Shown here in pieces: positions 11,312 to 23,400 of a stretch of DNA of 64,000 nucleotides. Positions within the stretch are counted from its first letter, which is position 1. Each line of letters begins with the position of its first letter. The position numbers and the translations under genes were made by a program. The DNA comes from Clavelina lepadiformis. Taxonomy: Eukaryota; Chordata; Ascidiacea; Aplousobranchia; Clavelinidae. The stretch is from positions 930,001-994,000 of the forward strand of contig NC_135248.1 of the NCBI RefSeq assembly GCF_947623445.1, in the 5' to 3' direction. The notes below the pieces were generated by a model. The model saw only the letters and a program-made list of their open reading frames with translations. It was not told the origin of the DNA and ran no database searches.

Positions 11312-11956
11312 GTTAAGATATTGTTTCAGTACCGGTGAGTTTGCCGTTGTTGGCATTGGCGTCTTGGCCAAAGGGATAGGCCGAGCAGCCTATCTGAATT
11401 TGAAGGGAGAAAAAAATCTGTACATATGTGGATACCAAAAATGTAGTGAATTGAACATGCTTGCATGTTAGTTTGCATGATATATGTTTTGTTAAAGAGA
11501 TTTTAACAACATTATATTTCTGTATTTACTTGAAGAATCATTTTGTGGATTAAGTCTGTAAATCGATAAATTTTTCTAAAAATAATATAGGGATAAAATG
11601 GGACATTGCACATTTCAAGTGGTGATGTTAATATGATATCATACAATCAGTCATACTCTGGTGAAAGTGCATCATACAAAATTGAAGAATTGACACCAAA
11701 GGAGATGTCACTGTGAGGGCTCATAGCTATGCCGGTGGTGGTCAGCCAACATCCAGCTTAAATCACATAAGGAGTAAGTAAAAGGATGACAAAAACGTTT
11801 GGTGCTTTGTAGTCTAATTGCAATTTCTGGTTATTTAAAACTATGGTACCGGGCCAGGGTTGATCTCTGAATTGTCCAGTATTACTGAAATGTACAAGAT
11901 GTTGATTATTTTGGAATTTCTATTAACATAGATCCAGATTCAGTGAAAAACTTCTA

Positions 11957-12051
11957 GTGTAGTATACAAGTGCACGAACAGATGACGTCACAATTTGAGT
12001 ACCTGAGGCTTAGTATCCATAGGCATCCTGTAGTTGTTCACTTGTATACTA
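11957..12051. repeat. Short imperfect inverted repeat, MITE-like
   Basis: AGTATACAAGTG at 11961-11972 is the reverse complement of CACTTGTATACT at 12039-12050, with flanking CTAG on both outer sides and GAAC/GTTC on the inner sides. The 95-bp unit could be a tiny palindromic element. Confidence 0.4.
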
Positions 12052-12888
12052 GACCCAAAACTTCTTTGTCAACTGTCAAACAAAACTCAAATGAACTCAA
12101 TAAAATATTTGACCTGGCGTGGAGCTCTCCATCACAACTAACATTTTTGTACATTTTAGTGCTTCCTAAACTTTGTTATCTACTATGCCTGGCAATAAGT
12201 GCACAATATCCTTGATTGTCCATAACAGTGGAGTACAAAGTGAACCAACAAATGCAGTTGCTAATCAAGTAAGATCACAGATACACTGCGTTAACATACA
12301 TGCATGAATGCATATGCACACAATACAAACCTATGATTTATGATCAGAAGCTGTGCAACCAAGTTTTGATGGAGAAGTTTTCATCAATGAACTCCTTGCC
12401 GAATGGATACACTCTGAGGGTCATTTTGAAAGCGTGGCTATACATGTTGACAACACAGTATGTAGATGGAGATGTAGAGTGTAGACTTAAAGTAATTGAA
12501 TGTTATGTCTTTTTAGAAATACTATGAATGACCTGTAGACTATCATATTTAGACTTTTAAAGTGAAAGAAAGTGGGAACAAAGCTTCCCCGATCTAACAG
12601 ACGACAGCATACACAGGCTATGAAGTTAAGATGTTTTCATCAATAACAAGTATTAATGGTGAAGTGGAAAGAAGCAGCTCGTCTCAGATACCTTGTCAGG
12701 ATGTAAGTATCAATACTTCGGTTTATATTTATTTCTAAAATTGAGCTTTGGAATACATGTTAGACCCTGTTCTTTGTGGAAAGGAAGTTTCCTGCATATG
12801 TTGTTGTTAATGTAGGAGTTCTCAATCTCTTGTTACATGTAACCCAACTACCCCATGTTATAAATGCCTACAACCCGGTAGTAAGATT

Positions 12889-12988
12889 TGGGTTTGATGG
12901 CTGTGCTAACCTTCCATCGTTGTAGCACCACAGTATGGTTAATATCTCCCAGGTTTTAAGCTCGTGAGGTTTTTCTGTTTTTTCCCCG
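12889..12988 (+). repeat. Dispersed repeat, copy 1 (second copy at 31283-31382)
   Basis: The pattern GGGTTTGATGGCTGTGCTAAC, then an AGCACCACAGT-like block, then TTTTAAGC and TTTTTCC recurs in the same order and spacing at 31283-31382 (GGGTTTGGTGGCCATGCTAG and so on). By eye the copies are clearly related but diverged. This suggests an old interspersed element. Confidence 0.55.
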
Positions 12989-13415
12989 ATATTTGAGTGC
13001 GTGTGATCATATTTTTGTCACAATGGCCGTGTTGCCCTTTCAAAACTGCTCAAAACTACAGGCTCTTTGGCCGGCTCCCTTGAGAACGCCCTCTTTTCCG
13101 GTTCAATCCAGGCCTTATTCACTATAATACGGGTTAATACGGTTAGCTATTTTTACTAACGAACAAGTAAAATTTGAAAACGATTTAAAAAGAAATGAAG
13201 AAGATACAAAGGAACATTCCAGTTTCCAAATGAATCCCTCAAAACGAATCACGTGATCATTTTCGAAAACAATAGGCTTTGTTTGCTTCCCAGATGTGAC
13301 AATCATGCAAACTTTGAAGAAATGTTAAGATCGAAGCGTATCATTGAACCTCACAATCACTCATAAATGTACATTGACATATAAATATAAGTTAAACGCG
13401 GCGCAGCGGGGAACG

Positions 13416-16400
13416 TCACGCGGTGAGAACGGCGAGAGTGAGTTGCTCAAATATCTGTTGCACCAAGTTGTGATCGCGGGACGTGATCTCAGCGAATCCT
13501 GCGCATTCTCTCCAATCACTTATGACAGGGTATACGTCATGGGGATAAATTGCAGTTCGCCCCAAAGTGAGAGATTTCGCTGCTTTCTTTTTAGTGGTGG
13601 CATTATTGATGTTTATACCAGGTTCGCGCAGGAAGCTTACGTCGTACATTCTGGAAACCTTCTCCGAGGCCATGTATTCCCTGCGAACATCCTGCGGGAA
13701 GATTAAACCAACGGCATTAGAAAACAACAAATATTCCTGTTTGCCTTCATCGATTTCAGCTTGGCCTATTTTGAAGTCTATATAATGAGCTCTAGTTAAA
13801 CGCAGAAAAACAATGGAAAGTGTTACACCGCCTTAATAGCGGTGCACTGAAGAATGCGTGGTAGCGATATCATTTTCACACTTACTGAATGAGTCCCGAT
13901 TAGATAGATGGGCGGAATCGGGTCTGCAGTCGCCGCCACTTCTTTGTTTACGCATAACGCCACGCAGCATTTCCCTCTTGCGAATATTTTTGGAGGGAAA
14001 GGTCTTCCGCGTGGTGTCGTGCCGGCGCCATGCTTTGTACGTATTTTGATGAGGTGATTTCGAATTTGTCTTGCAACAGAAAATGAGTTTGGGTTGAAAA
14101 CGTTGTAGACCAGTACAACGCCATCGCACGACCTCATGCACGCTTCATGTCTTGCGAGTAAGCTCAAATCACCCAACGAGAGATGATTCTGCGACTGTCC
14201 TTGCGCACTGTTGAGCCGGTAAAATACAAGAATGCTTTAATGAAATGGTAAAAATATGTCAATAGGTTTCTGATTACAAAATATCCGTTTTAGTTCAACA
14301 ATCTCGTGCGTTGGAAAAACAAGTTTATTTGATGTCTATTACCAGGGTAGCAAGCAGAAAAAAGTGATAGTGGCGTATTTTCAAGCGTAACCACAAAACA
14401 TTTACAATGAGAACAACATGAAACGCATAAATACTTCTCAATTTCATCATCTATAACATCTTTTCACGATGCCCCATATTTTAGACTAAACTGAGCTAAT
14501 ATCAGTGAAACGTATCCACAGTAAACTCGCCACACTTTGTAAATCTGAACTAATCCGAGCAACACCAAAATGTTTTCTTCATCATTTGAAAGGGTTTGAA
14601 ATTCCAAAAAGGCGCGATTGTGCTCCAACATTAGCACCCAACCGTCCTGTTATCTTTGAACTAAATCGACGGCAATGATCGGTAGCAGCAGTAATTGCTT
14701 CAGCGTGAACCCCGCCAAGAGGGCCCCTGTTTCAGTACAACGCGCTCTAAAAAAAACAGCCATTGCAAACGAATATTACTGTTAACTATTCGCACTTTTT
14801 CAGGACAGGAGTTTTTTGAAAGAAAATTAACACTTTATGCATTTTAGACCAGGTAAATTCAAAATTTTCCGAAGAAAGCATGGAGTGGACCCCCACTACG
14901 ATAGCATTGCTACGTCTTCGGTCATTTAGGGGGCCTCCAAACTCTAGTCGCACCAAATATCGTCTCGCAGCACCCTCCCCCCAACCTAAGGCTACCATCG
15001 GGCAGCATAATCGTTATTAGCATTCAACCTGTGGCAAGATTGACAGCTGATGTGCATTTGCTTTAACTGTTCTATTATTGGTTATTGGTACCGTATCACG
15101 TACCTATGAGTACCGTCGGTGACTTTCTTGTTGGAAAATCTTCCAAAGAAACTTCTTCGTGGAGTAACTTTGGCCACGGCAGGTCCTTTAAACCTAGAAT
15201 TGTTAGACGTTATATTTTACAATACACCAACCACACTACAATGGCTACACTACATAACGCTGCATTGAATGGTTGTAAAATGCACGGTAGACATAGTAAG
15301 GTATCATGAGCTTTATCCTGGGACCGAAAAAGATCAATCAGGAATCGCTGTAAACAAACACGGATCACTTTTCAAAACAGGGCCGTGTTTGTTTACAGTG
15401 TTTTGTTTGTTGATACCATTCTATTAAATTCAAAGTTTTCAACAGTTTAATCCCCAAAACAATATATAACTTAGGCAGAACAGTTACACCTGCCTCCATT
15501 GCGCGCCAACATGAAATTAATAAAATGTATAAAGCAGAAAATACGCAAAAATATCATTGTTGGATTAACGCTTAGTAAAGTTTAAACTCAATAACATTTT
15601 TTACCCCGCAGTATCAATTAGTTCCAACGACACCTTCAACTCGGCTGTTCTGTAAAATTCGTCTTTGAACGTGGTGGAACCGCGGTCGAGGCGTTCTAAC
15701 ACCCCCTTTAAAATAATCATTTCAAATTAGATTTGAAAGCAAGTGAAGTTTGCTCTAAGCAGTAAGCAATATCCAAACAATAGTAATAAATCAATCATAA
15801 TAAAATAATAATAATATCAATATCTAAGCAATATCCAAGAAATAGTAAGAAGCCTATGTTCAACAACTACCTATTTCAGCGTTTAGTTTATTAGCTGTCA
15901 TGTCAGCTGATATTTCTTAATGATCACACATAAAGCAATCTGCAGAAGATGGTTACATTCAGTTACACCAACTCGCTTCCTATAAGCAATGAGAAAGATT
16001 CGAATGCAAAAGCACAACAAAGACATAAGGTCATGGTTTAGATTATATATGGATGCATGGAAATGATGTCTATGAGAAAGAGTAAGAAAACAACGCAGAT
16101 ATCAAGCAATGTAGAGAGTTGGACGATTGGTGTCGACCAATGCTATGACGTACAAGTGTGATTTTATACAAATAACGTTTTAATCAAAGTCACAAATGTT
16201 TCATGTCACATCACGCAGTTGCCCAAGAACAAGCAAAGTACCATAAATGTTAAAATACGACCAAGCTTACTTGACTGTCGTCGGCGAAGTTCTTCATGCG
16301 CTCCTCAATCGCTTCAACAACCTGGGGATCATTTACTCTGACGAACATGTCCTTTCGGTAAATGTCTTCAATGGTGGTTGGACCTCTAAGAATAAAAACG

Positions 16401-17029
16401 AACCAAAGTTTAACAAAAATAATATCACGCCACAACTCATTCAGCAATTACTGGGTTTTGGGAACGGAACATGTTGGTATAAAAGCGATCCCTTCTCACA
16501 ATTATGCCGATTCGGAAATTTAAGAAATAAAGGTGTTGTATCATTCATTCATTATAGGCTACTTCTTGTATTTTTCTTTCGATGTCAAGTTCATAATGAG
16601 TTGACCGATCACTAGATTCTTTAGTTTAGTTCGATAGCGATTAACTACACGACAGCTCAAGAGTAAATTTTTTATGTAACCAACATTAAATCTTAGCTCG
16701 CTTTTCTCAAAATGTTTATTTTGAAGGGTTTTATGTCTAATCACGCTTTATATTCTCATAGACATCTATTTAAATACAACATAGTAGGTTATAAGCAATA
16801 TGACGAGAATAAAATATTAGAGTTACACCTTTTTACCAATTTGTAGTTGATATATATTTTTATAAAAAATTGAGAAAAAATACAAATAAGTTGTCTAAAG
16901 TCAACTGACTTACGTATCAACTCTTGTTTCTGTTATGGACTGTAAAGCTATGCTTGTCTTACCCACATTTCCAGCGCCCAATATCGCAATTTTTAACGGT
17001 CGTTTGCTTTTATATAAGATTTTTCCCAT
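13416..17029 (-). CDS. Divergent Ras-like GTPase with three insertions
   Basis: Exons in transcript order: 17029-16914, 16385-16271, 15705-15605, 14207-13886, 13691-13416; phases join without a gap and give 309 residues, long for a Ras protein (about 190). The P-loop is GAGNVGKTS, and G2 is GPTTIEDIYRK, close to the Ras/Rap effector loop PTIEDSYRK. About 40 extra residues follow before G3 LIDTAG. SCDGVVLVYNV is the usual core strand. A further insertion of about 40 residues rich in Arg, Gly and Pro precedes LIGTHSDV at the G4 position, where NKxD is replaced by THSD. Another insertion precedes G5 FAEITS. There is no C-terminal CAAX Cys. Guanine specificity may be altered or lost. It lies 3.2 kb from another GTPase on the same strand, but the two are not close paralogues. 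The parent subfamily is not identified. Confidence 0.82.
15348..15398. repeat. Perfect 16-bp inverted repeat in a GTPase intron
   Basis: CTGTAAACAAACACGG at 15348-15363 and its exact reverse complement at 15383-15398 flank a 19-nt spacer. It lies in the 1.4-kb intron between the third and fourth GTPase exons. A hairpin RNA or small MITE is possible. Confidence 0.7.
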
Positions 17030-18189
17030 GATTATTCTTTTGGCACTGATTGAAAATAACCTGAGGGCAACACAACTGAACTCTTTCAACAGGTAAAGAC
17101 GATTTGTTCAGTCTCTTCATAACATTGTTTCTACAATTCTGGAACATATCCAACGATCAACGAACTTCTTTAAACTGCAGTTTCTCCGCGAAAAATAGAA
17201 CACGAGCACACATCACGCATACAGCTGGTTATATATGGATTACTTGCACTATAAATTCATCTCCGGAAACAGTGAAGCGTTTGACATCATCAGTTTATAG
17301 ACACATTTCACGATTTGCTAAAAAGCTACACCATATTTTTTTACTGCACTGATAATTAAATACGTGACTATTTGAGCCTGGCGCTATCGAACGTCATAAA
17401 AGCGTGATAATAGATGTTAAAACGACGACAACAAAACATGTTGTATATTGAATTTGCAACAAAATGGCGGCAACAGGCACGCAGCAACCAATTAGGTAAC
17501 GATTCTGGCTTCAGTTGACGTCATTGTCGCTTGCGATCTCGAGCGCGCAGTTGGATCAATCACATCTTGGATTCCTTGTCAAAGAAATAACCAACATTAA
17601 AATCGCCGGTTCGGCTTCGACGCCTCCTCATCCTCGTATTCTCCCTGCTGCTGCTGCTTCGTCAAGTTATCCTGGATTTCGGGTTTCTCGTGCACTCCAG
17701 CACTTCGTGTTCAATTTTGACCCATAATTAGGCTTCTTGTATTCAGCACTTATTTTTGAAAATGACTTAATCACCACTTCCTGTAGTTCTGTTGCTATTT
17801 ATAGCACTCAACCCAATACTCCGCTATCAATCCATACCAACCCGGAATCAGGCTACCTTGAGCTTTCACGGTCTTGGTAGAATTGAGCATATTTCAAAAT
17901 CTGCCCTGTTGTTTACAACATCTTGTGAGCAGAGTTTAACGAAACTTGGCGTCATTTATTGATCTTGTGCAAATTTTGCGGAGCAACTGTACCGTTACGG
18001 GGTTTTCCCTTACCATGAGTCACGTGGCTTCTGTGACGTCACCCAGACCTAGTTTGGTCACCGACAAATAAACAGCCCTTTTGGCGAACTAAACTGACTT
18101 GACTCGTCCACTTAATGTTTACAAAAAACTTTTAAAGGGAGATTTTCAACTTAAAGACATGGGCAGCCCATTGCTGTTGATGATGTAGG
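17030..18189. other. Upstream region of the Ras-like GTPase; no gene recognised
   Basis: No supported exon on either strand. It should contain the promoter of the 13.4-17.0 kb gene. A CACGTG motif followed by TGACGTCA occurs near 18020-18040. Confidence 0.4.
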
Positions 18190-19131
18190 CTAGAGTCTAC
18201 ATGATGTAGAGTCGGACACATCTGTGCTCTCATCAAGGACAATCGAAAATGCTTCGAAGTCTTTTACCGTCGCAACTAATTGTTTCTCCACATTTGCAGC
18301 TAAATCTGTGACCCTACTTACAACTGTATTTGGGGATAAGCTTATGCCTTCAAACAGTATTTTTTTACCTGGAAATAAAATGTCACTTGCTTTTACAAGG
18401 CATTCTTTTATGAACAAACCCTCGGTAAAGGGCCGTGATGACTTTGCTATCATTTCACTGATAACAAAACTCGTTTTTACAGAATCTTCGTTGGACTGAT
18501 TAATATTGGTAAAGAAACTTCTTTGTTTGCAAAATGCTGATTTCAGTTGTTTAACTTTTTCTTCTCTTACTTTGCTCGGTAAGCATCATATTTATCGCGG
18601 TGCATTGTTTCGAAGTGCCGACGCATGTTATACTCCTTCATAACAGCTATCTTTTGCTGGCAAATAAGGCATTGACTAGTATCTCTGACCGCGGTGATAA
18701 AATATTACTCCTCCCACTTATCTTGAAAAACTCTTCTTTCGTCTGTGATTTTTCTTTTTTTCGAAGCAGAAGACATGTGTAATTTAGCTTTTTAAACTAT
18801 AGCAATTTATTCAATACTAGACTAGCCTACACCTCGACAATCAATTTGAACATTATGACCAATTCCACTAACACCTGACTGGCGCAATTTCCAACGTTAT
18901 TGTGACAACTGTACAGTGAATAGGCCATGTGACGTAATACCAGACCTTTCACCGCATAAATGGTAGAGTTTGAAAGTGATGTGATAGTAAAGTTTAATGA
19001 GTAGCTTCAAATCTTTGGAGCAATTTTGGAGTGAATTTTAACTTTTCAAATCTGAATTGTCAAATACTTGAAAATCCAGTACCCACAAAATGCACAAAAT
19101 GTTGTCGCCGGCCGCGTGTTTGAGACCCTTG
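18190..19131 (-). pseudogene. Broken hAT transposase of the BED-finger / GTF2IRD2-like type
   Basis: On the minus strand from 18776 a reading frame begins MSSASKKRKITDERR and contains a BED zinc finger (CLIC then HFETMH). It is interrupted by a stop just before the finger (WEE*YFI) and by frameshifts further on. The segment 18453-18190 reads FSIVLDESTDVSD, the conserved core of hAT transposases. The upstream end, read on the minus strand, starts CAAGGGTCTCAAACACGCGG at 19131, a hAT-like terminus. The opposite end is not visible, so the copy is truncated and inactive. Confidence 0.75.
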
Positions 19132-19139
19132 GTCTAAAT

Positions 19140-19445
19140 CAGCGTGGTCCAACTGCAGGCCCGCGGGCCAAAGTTGGCACGCGAGCACCGATTTTCTGGC
19201 CCGCAAACTGATAGTCAGCTTTGATAGTCGCTATTGTCGAGGAAGAACCTCGACCGCAGATGTCACATTGATCAGCATTTAATAGCTAAATTTTGAACTA
19301 TTCTAATTTCAGTTCTAATATCAATGTCACATTGTTCTTCAGTTCTAATTTCACATTTCTTCAGTTCTAATTTAAAAACATTGGCCCGCAAGATAAAAAA
19401 AGTTTTTGATTTTGGCCCGCGATGAAAAGAAGTTGGACCACGCTG
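19140..19445. mobile_element. Complete non-autonomous hAT element (MITE), 306 bp
   Basis: Perfect 15-bp terminal inverted repeats, CAGCGTGGTCCAACT at 19140-19154 and its complement at 19431-19445. They are flanked by a perfect 8-bp target duplication GTCTAAAT (19132-19139 and 19446-19453). There is no coding capacity. The interior contains several CAGTTCTAAT-type short repeats. The left target copy abuts the end of the older broken hAT element at 19131. Confidence 0.92.
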
Positions 19446-19557
19446 GTCTAAATGATGAAGTAATGCGTTATGTAAGAAAGAATAATTGCAGAAATAATGC
19501 GCCCTGACAAGATGGTCGAAGAATATTTGATGATATTTCATTGTATTAGGCCTACGA

Positions 19558-19608
19558 CAGGGGTGGGCAAATGTATTCAATGGAAGAGCCATTTGCAGAA
19601 AATACAAG
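19558..19608. mobile_element. Short end fragment related to the hAT MITE at 40.8 kb
   Basis: CAGGGGTGGGCAAATGTATTC and the following sequence to 19608 match, in inverted orientation, the right end of the element at 40817-41220 over about 50 bp. TAGGCCTAC flanks the fragment on both sides, near what would be a target duplication. It may be a solo terminus. Confidence 0.6.
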
Positions 19609-20485
19609 TAGGCCTACTGTACCAGAGAACCTTAAAATTATAACTAGTAAACGCATAGTTTTCTTCCCACTCTAGATTAAAACCTCTGATTTCATCTTCA
19701 CACTTTCGTTTTTTGCTAGCATTAGATGTCATCGTTTTGTTTTACAACGTATTTAAGTAGACTAAAATGAGCTATAGCTTACTGTCTTAGCAATGAAATT
19801 GCGTTGACTTGCTGTTAACTAACTCTTCGGATTCTATGTCTATTGTTACGTCATAAACAAAATGCTGGCCTAAATAAAGAAAAGAAAAAGAGAAAAACGT
19901 TCATAAACGGTACTCTTGGTAGCCTTTACAATTTTACAACGTCGGTGATGTGGATGATTTTAAATATTTCAACACGATCATTTATAATAAATGATAATCT
20001 GGATATACTCAAGATCAGGAACTTTAGTTTAATTGAAAGAAAAAACTTTACACATTCTAAGAGATTAAATTTTCAAAATAATAAAACTCTAAAGATTACG
20101 ACCAACCTTTCAAGCACACATTTAAAACACATCACACAGGAATGTGTCAAAAAACGCCATTAAACAACTCGCTGCTCTTTACATTATCCAAATATTTTAC
20201 ACGTTTTTATACGTCACGTTTTTTCACATTTTCCAAATATTAAAGAAAGAATAATTAAAAGAATTAATTAAACAATTAAAGCATAATAAGTTCTTTTACA
20301 TTTTTATATCCTTCAGACAATTGGAGCAAAACAAAACAAACCTCTCATCAGTCAAAGAATGCACAGAAAAAGAAATTGCTTTAGCTGTAAAAGCTCAAAA
20401 CAAGACATTAAGCAGGGTCTGCTGGAAGATCCCTGATGCGAATACAAACAGATATGTTTCGGATAGTCCAGAATAAATTAAATAT
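19609..20485. other. Downstream region of the 7TM receptor gene; no gene recognised
   Basis: AT-rich sequence with no supported exon. It presumably contains the 3' UTR of the minus-strand receptor gene that stops at 20486. Confidence 0.4.
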
Positions 20486-23400
20486 TTATGAAACCGTGGT
20501 AAGTTCGGTCGCATCTTTGCTGATGGATAGCTGTCTGTGGCTGCTGCGTGTTCTTTTCCAAGTGTTTGTAGCTTTAGCTTCGATGTAGGGCGAGTACAAG
20601 ATGGGGTTGAATGCACTGTTGATGGGGAGGAGCACTCCTGCAGTGAATATCTCAACTCCATCTGGAAGCTTCACTCCACTCATGCTTACGTAAGCCATTA
20701 TGCAGATGGGAACCCAACAAAGAAAATCGGAAATAATGATGCGAGCGATTCGTTGGTTCATTTTGGCGTTTTGTTTTTGTGAAGTTTTACTTCGTATCGG
20801 GCGATTCTTCATTTTCCAGGCAATTAAAGAAAATCCAAAGAACACAAAAAGGAAGGAAAGGAAATTGAAGGTTATCATGACAATGGAATATATCCAGAAA
20901 CTATCACTGCGGTTCACGTAAAATCGTGGCATGCACACACTTGTAGTACCGTAGTAACCGATCTCGCCTCTCGGAGCATATTGAGGAAATTTATTCTTCA
21001 AAAAGCTTTGAACACTTTCCCAAGAACTTTCATCGAGAGCCTGTGACGTGTTTGTAAGAATAGCTACGCGACAGGTGAAGTCTGTGACGTAATCATGAGT
21101 TACTGTGTCTGACGAAGAAAATTCGTTCAGAAAAAGAACTTTAGATTTAAAGTAGCGTGTGGTGTTGGATGCGAGAGCAATTATGACAGAAATAGTCCAT
21201 GCAAAGATCACAGACAATTTAGACATTTTTGCAGAAGTTTTAGGATCTTTGAATGGATACAAGACAGAAAATAAGCGGTATCCGGTGAGAATAGCCATGA
21301 GAAAGCAGGAAGTTTGACTGGAAATCACGCACAGACTTCCCGCCAATGAACAAAGCCAACTCGATCTCCATTCATAATCGAACTCGGAATATCTACCTGC
21401 AAACTGAACATCTTTCACTAAAATGATCATCAAATAAACTCCCATTAAACAGTCAGAGACAGTGAGGTTAATAATAAGAATAGAGTTGCAAATAGAAGCA
21501 TCGCTCTTTCTTCCTTCACGGATCTTTTTAATGGACAATACAGCGACGTAAAAGTTTCCGAGTATTGTTAGTATGGTGACAAACCACAGCCATATCTTTA
21601 GACCGAAGTTGTCAATCATATTACGAGCAGATGAAAATAACCCAGGAATAAATTCATCTGACCCATCAACACAGTCTTGTTTACCATCAACAACTGAAGA
21701 CGTTGGAATTGACTTAAGATTTCCCACCTTAGTTGTACAATAATATCTATTGGGGCAGTTTTCCTCATCAATTCCGTCATCGCAATCTTCCCTCCCGTCA
21801 CATTGTTGTAAGATGTCGATGCTAACCTTCTCACCTGCTTTGCATTGAAATTGCTTCTGGCAATTAGCTTCATCAAATCCTTTAGAGCAGTTTGTGTCTC
21901 GCAAATACTCCCACGACTCGTCTGTGTATCCGTCGCAGTATCGATCTCCCATCGAGAAGTATTTGCTACAAGAATCTTTACAGAACTGTGGAGGACTGGG
22001 ACACGATTTGCATTCATCAGCAAAGTCAACGCATTCGGGTCTTCCGTCGCACAGGAGAGCACGAGTTCCACCCAGTTTGTTGTTACAAGTAGTTAACGTA
22101 ACATTATCTTGCAAAAGATCGTCGCAGCTACTGCCAGAACATACAATATCAGAGGCTGCTTCCATTTCCCAGGATTTAAAGCTGCTGCATTGCGATGACC
22201 TGGAGAATATATCAAGACACTCCGGCAATGATGGATTTTCGCAGAGACATTCGTCTGAGAGGTCGAAACAATCAATGACACCGTCACAGACTTGCTTAGA
22301 CGAGATGATCAGTCGATTGTCCAGACACTTAAAGCAATGAAAGGAGCCATCACTGCCAAAACAAAGGTCAGATTCATCATAACATTGTGGGATGTCGTCG
22401 TACAGATTCCATTGAGGAAGGACGCATAGAATGGTTGAGAACTTGGCCGAACATTTAAATCCGGGTTGAGAAATTATTTCGTCACTACCATCATTACAGT
22501 CATAGTTTTCATTGCAGAAGTTTTGGTTAAAAATAAGTGATTGATCAGAACATTGGAAAACTTCACCGCAATCAGCTGATGTGTCATTATCAGAACAAAA
22601 TGAGGTGCAAACTGCATCAGTAATGTTACAGTAATGATCATTACAATCTAATGAAGGAACATGGTTACAGGTGGAATTGTCACACCAAGGCGCGGCGCAA
22701 AAGCTTTCATTCTCTAACCTAAACACATCGACAATGCAAGAACCGCATATCATGTTATCGCTTGATTTGATGAACTGTTCATCGGTCTTGCCATCACAGT
22801 CAAACTTTCCGTCATTGACGTATTCCATCGGGATACATCCTTTCTCCATATTGCAAGTAGGAAAGTTCTTGCGGAAGCAGGAACAGGTGAATTTGTGTTC
22901 AGGACAAGAACAATTCATTTCATCTGATGAGTCTCGGCAATGGCTTATCAAATCGCATCTTTCTAAAAGGTGAAAGATTTGTCACCAACGCAATTGGAAG
23001 AGACAGTGATGATAAATTTTCAACTTTTATCTTTCAACCTTTTGTCGTATTCGAAATTAAATTATGTATGGATATGGATATGAAATTAAATCAAAATCAT
23101 GTTTTACATTAGTTCATTTGTAACAAACCGGAAAAAAATCAAAATTCAAGGTCATTAAGTTGTTTTAAAGAGCGGTTGCATAAAAAATCCTCAAAACCGG
23201 CCTTCTTGTATAAACTTTCTTTCTACCAACCTATACCAACATAAAAAAATATCTATAATGATGATTTTCACCCACCATCATGCGAATAACATGCAACGTC
23301 ATTTTGTTGGCAAGAGAAATTATCGTCTTTATTGCAAATGCATCGAAGTGGTCTCGATGAAGGACATGAGCATTCCCATTCGTCACTTCCGTCTGGACAG

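Larger units (their letters stand above)
10256..13415. other. Intergenic region between two GTPase genes
   Basis: No exon is recognised on either strand. The region holds a hAT-type element end (to 11311), an inverted repeat (11957-12051) and one copy of a dispersed repeat (12889-12988), described separately. The upstream part should include the promoter of the 9.0-10.3 kb GTPase. Confidence 0.5.

Noticed and set aside
11133..11471. 112-codon plus-strand ORF
   Set aside because: It runs through a hAT terminal sequence and has no protein-like features or homology that I recognise.
13344..13706. 120-codon plus-strand ORF
   Set aside because: It lies opposite the last exon of the Ras-like GTPase, whose sense frame is supported by family motifs and splice phase.
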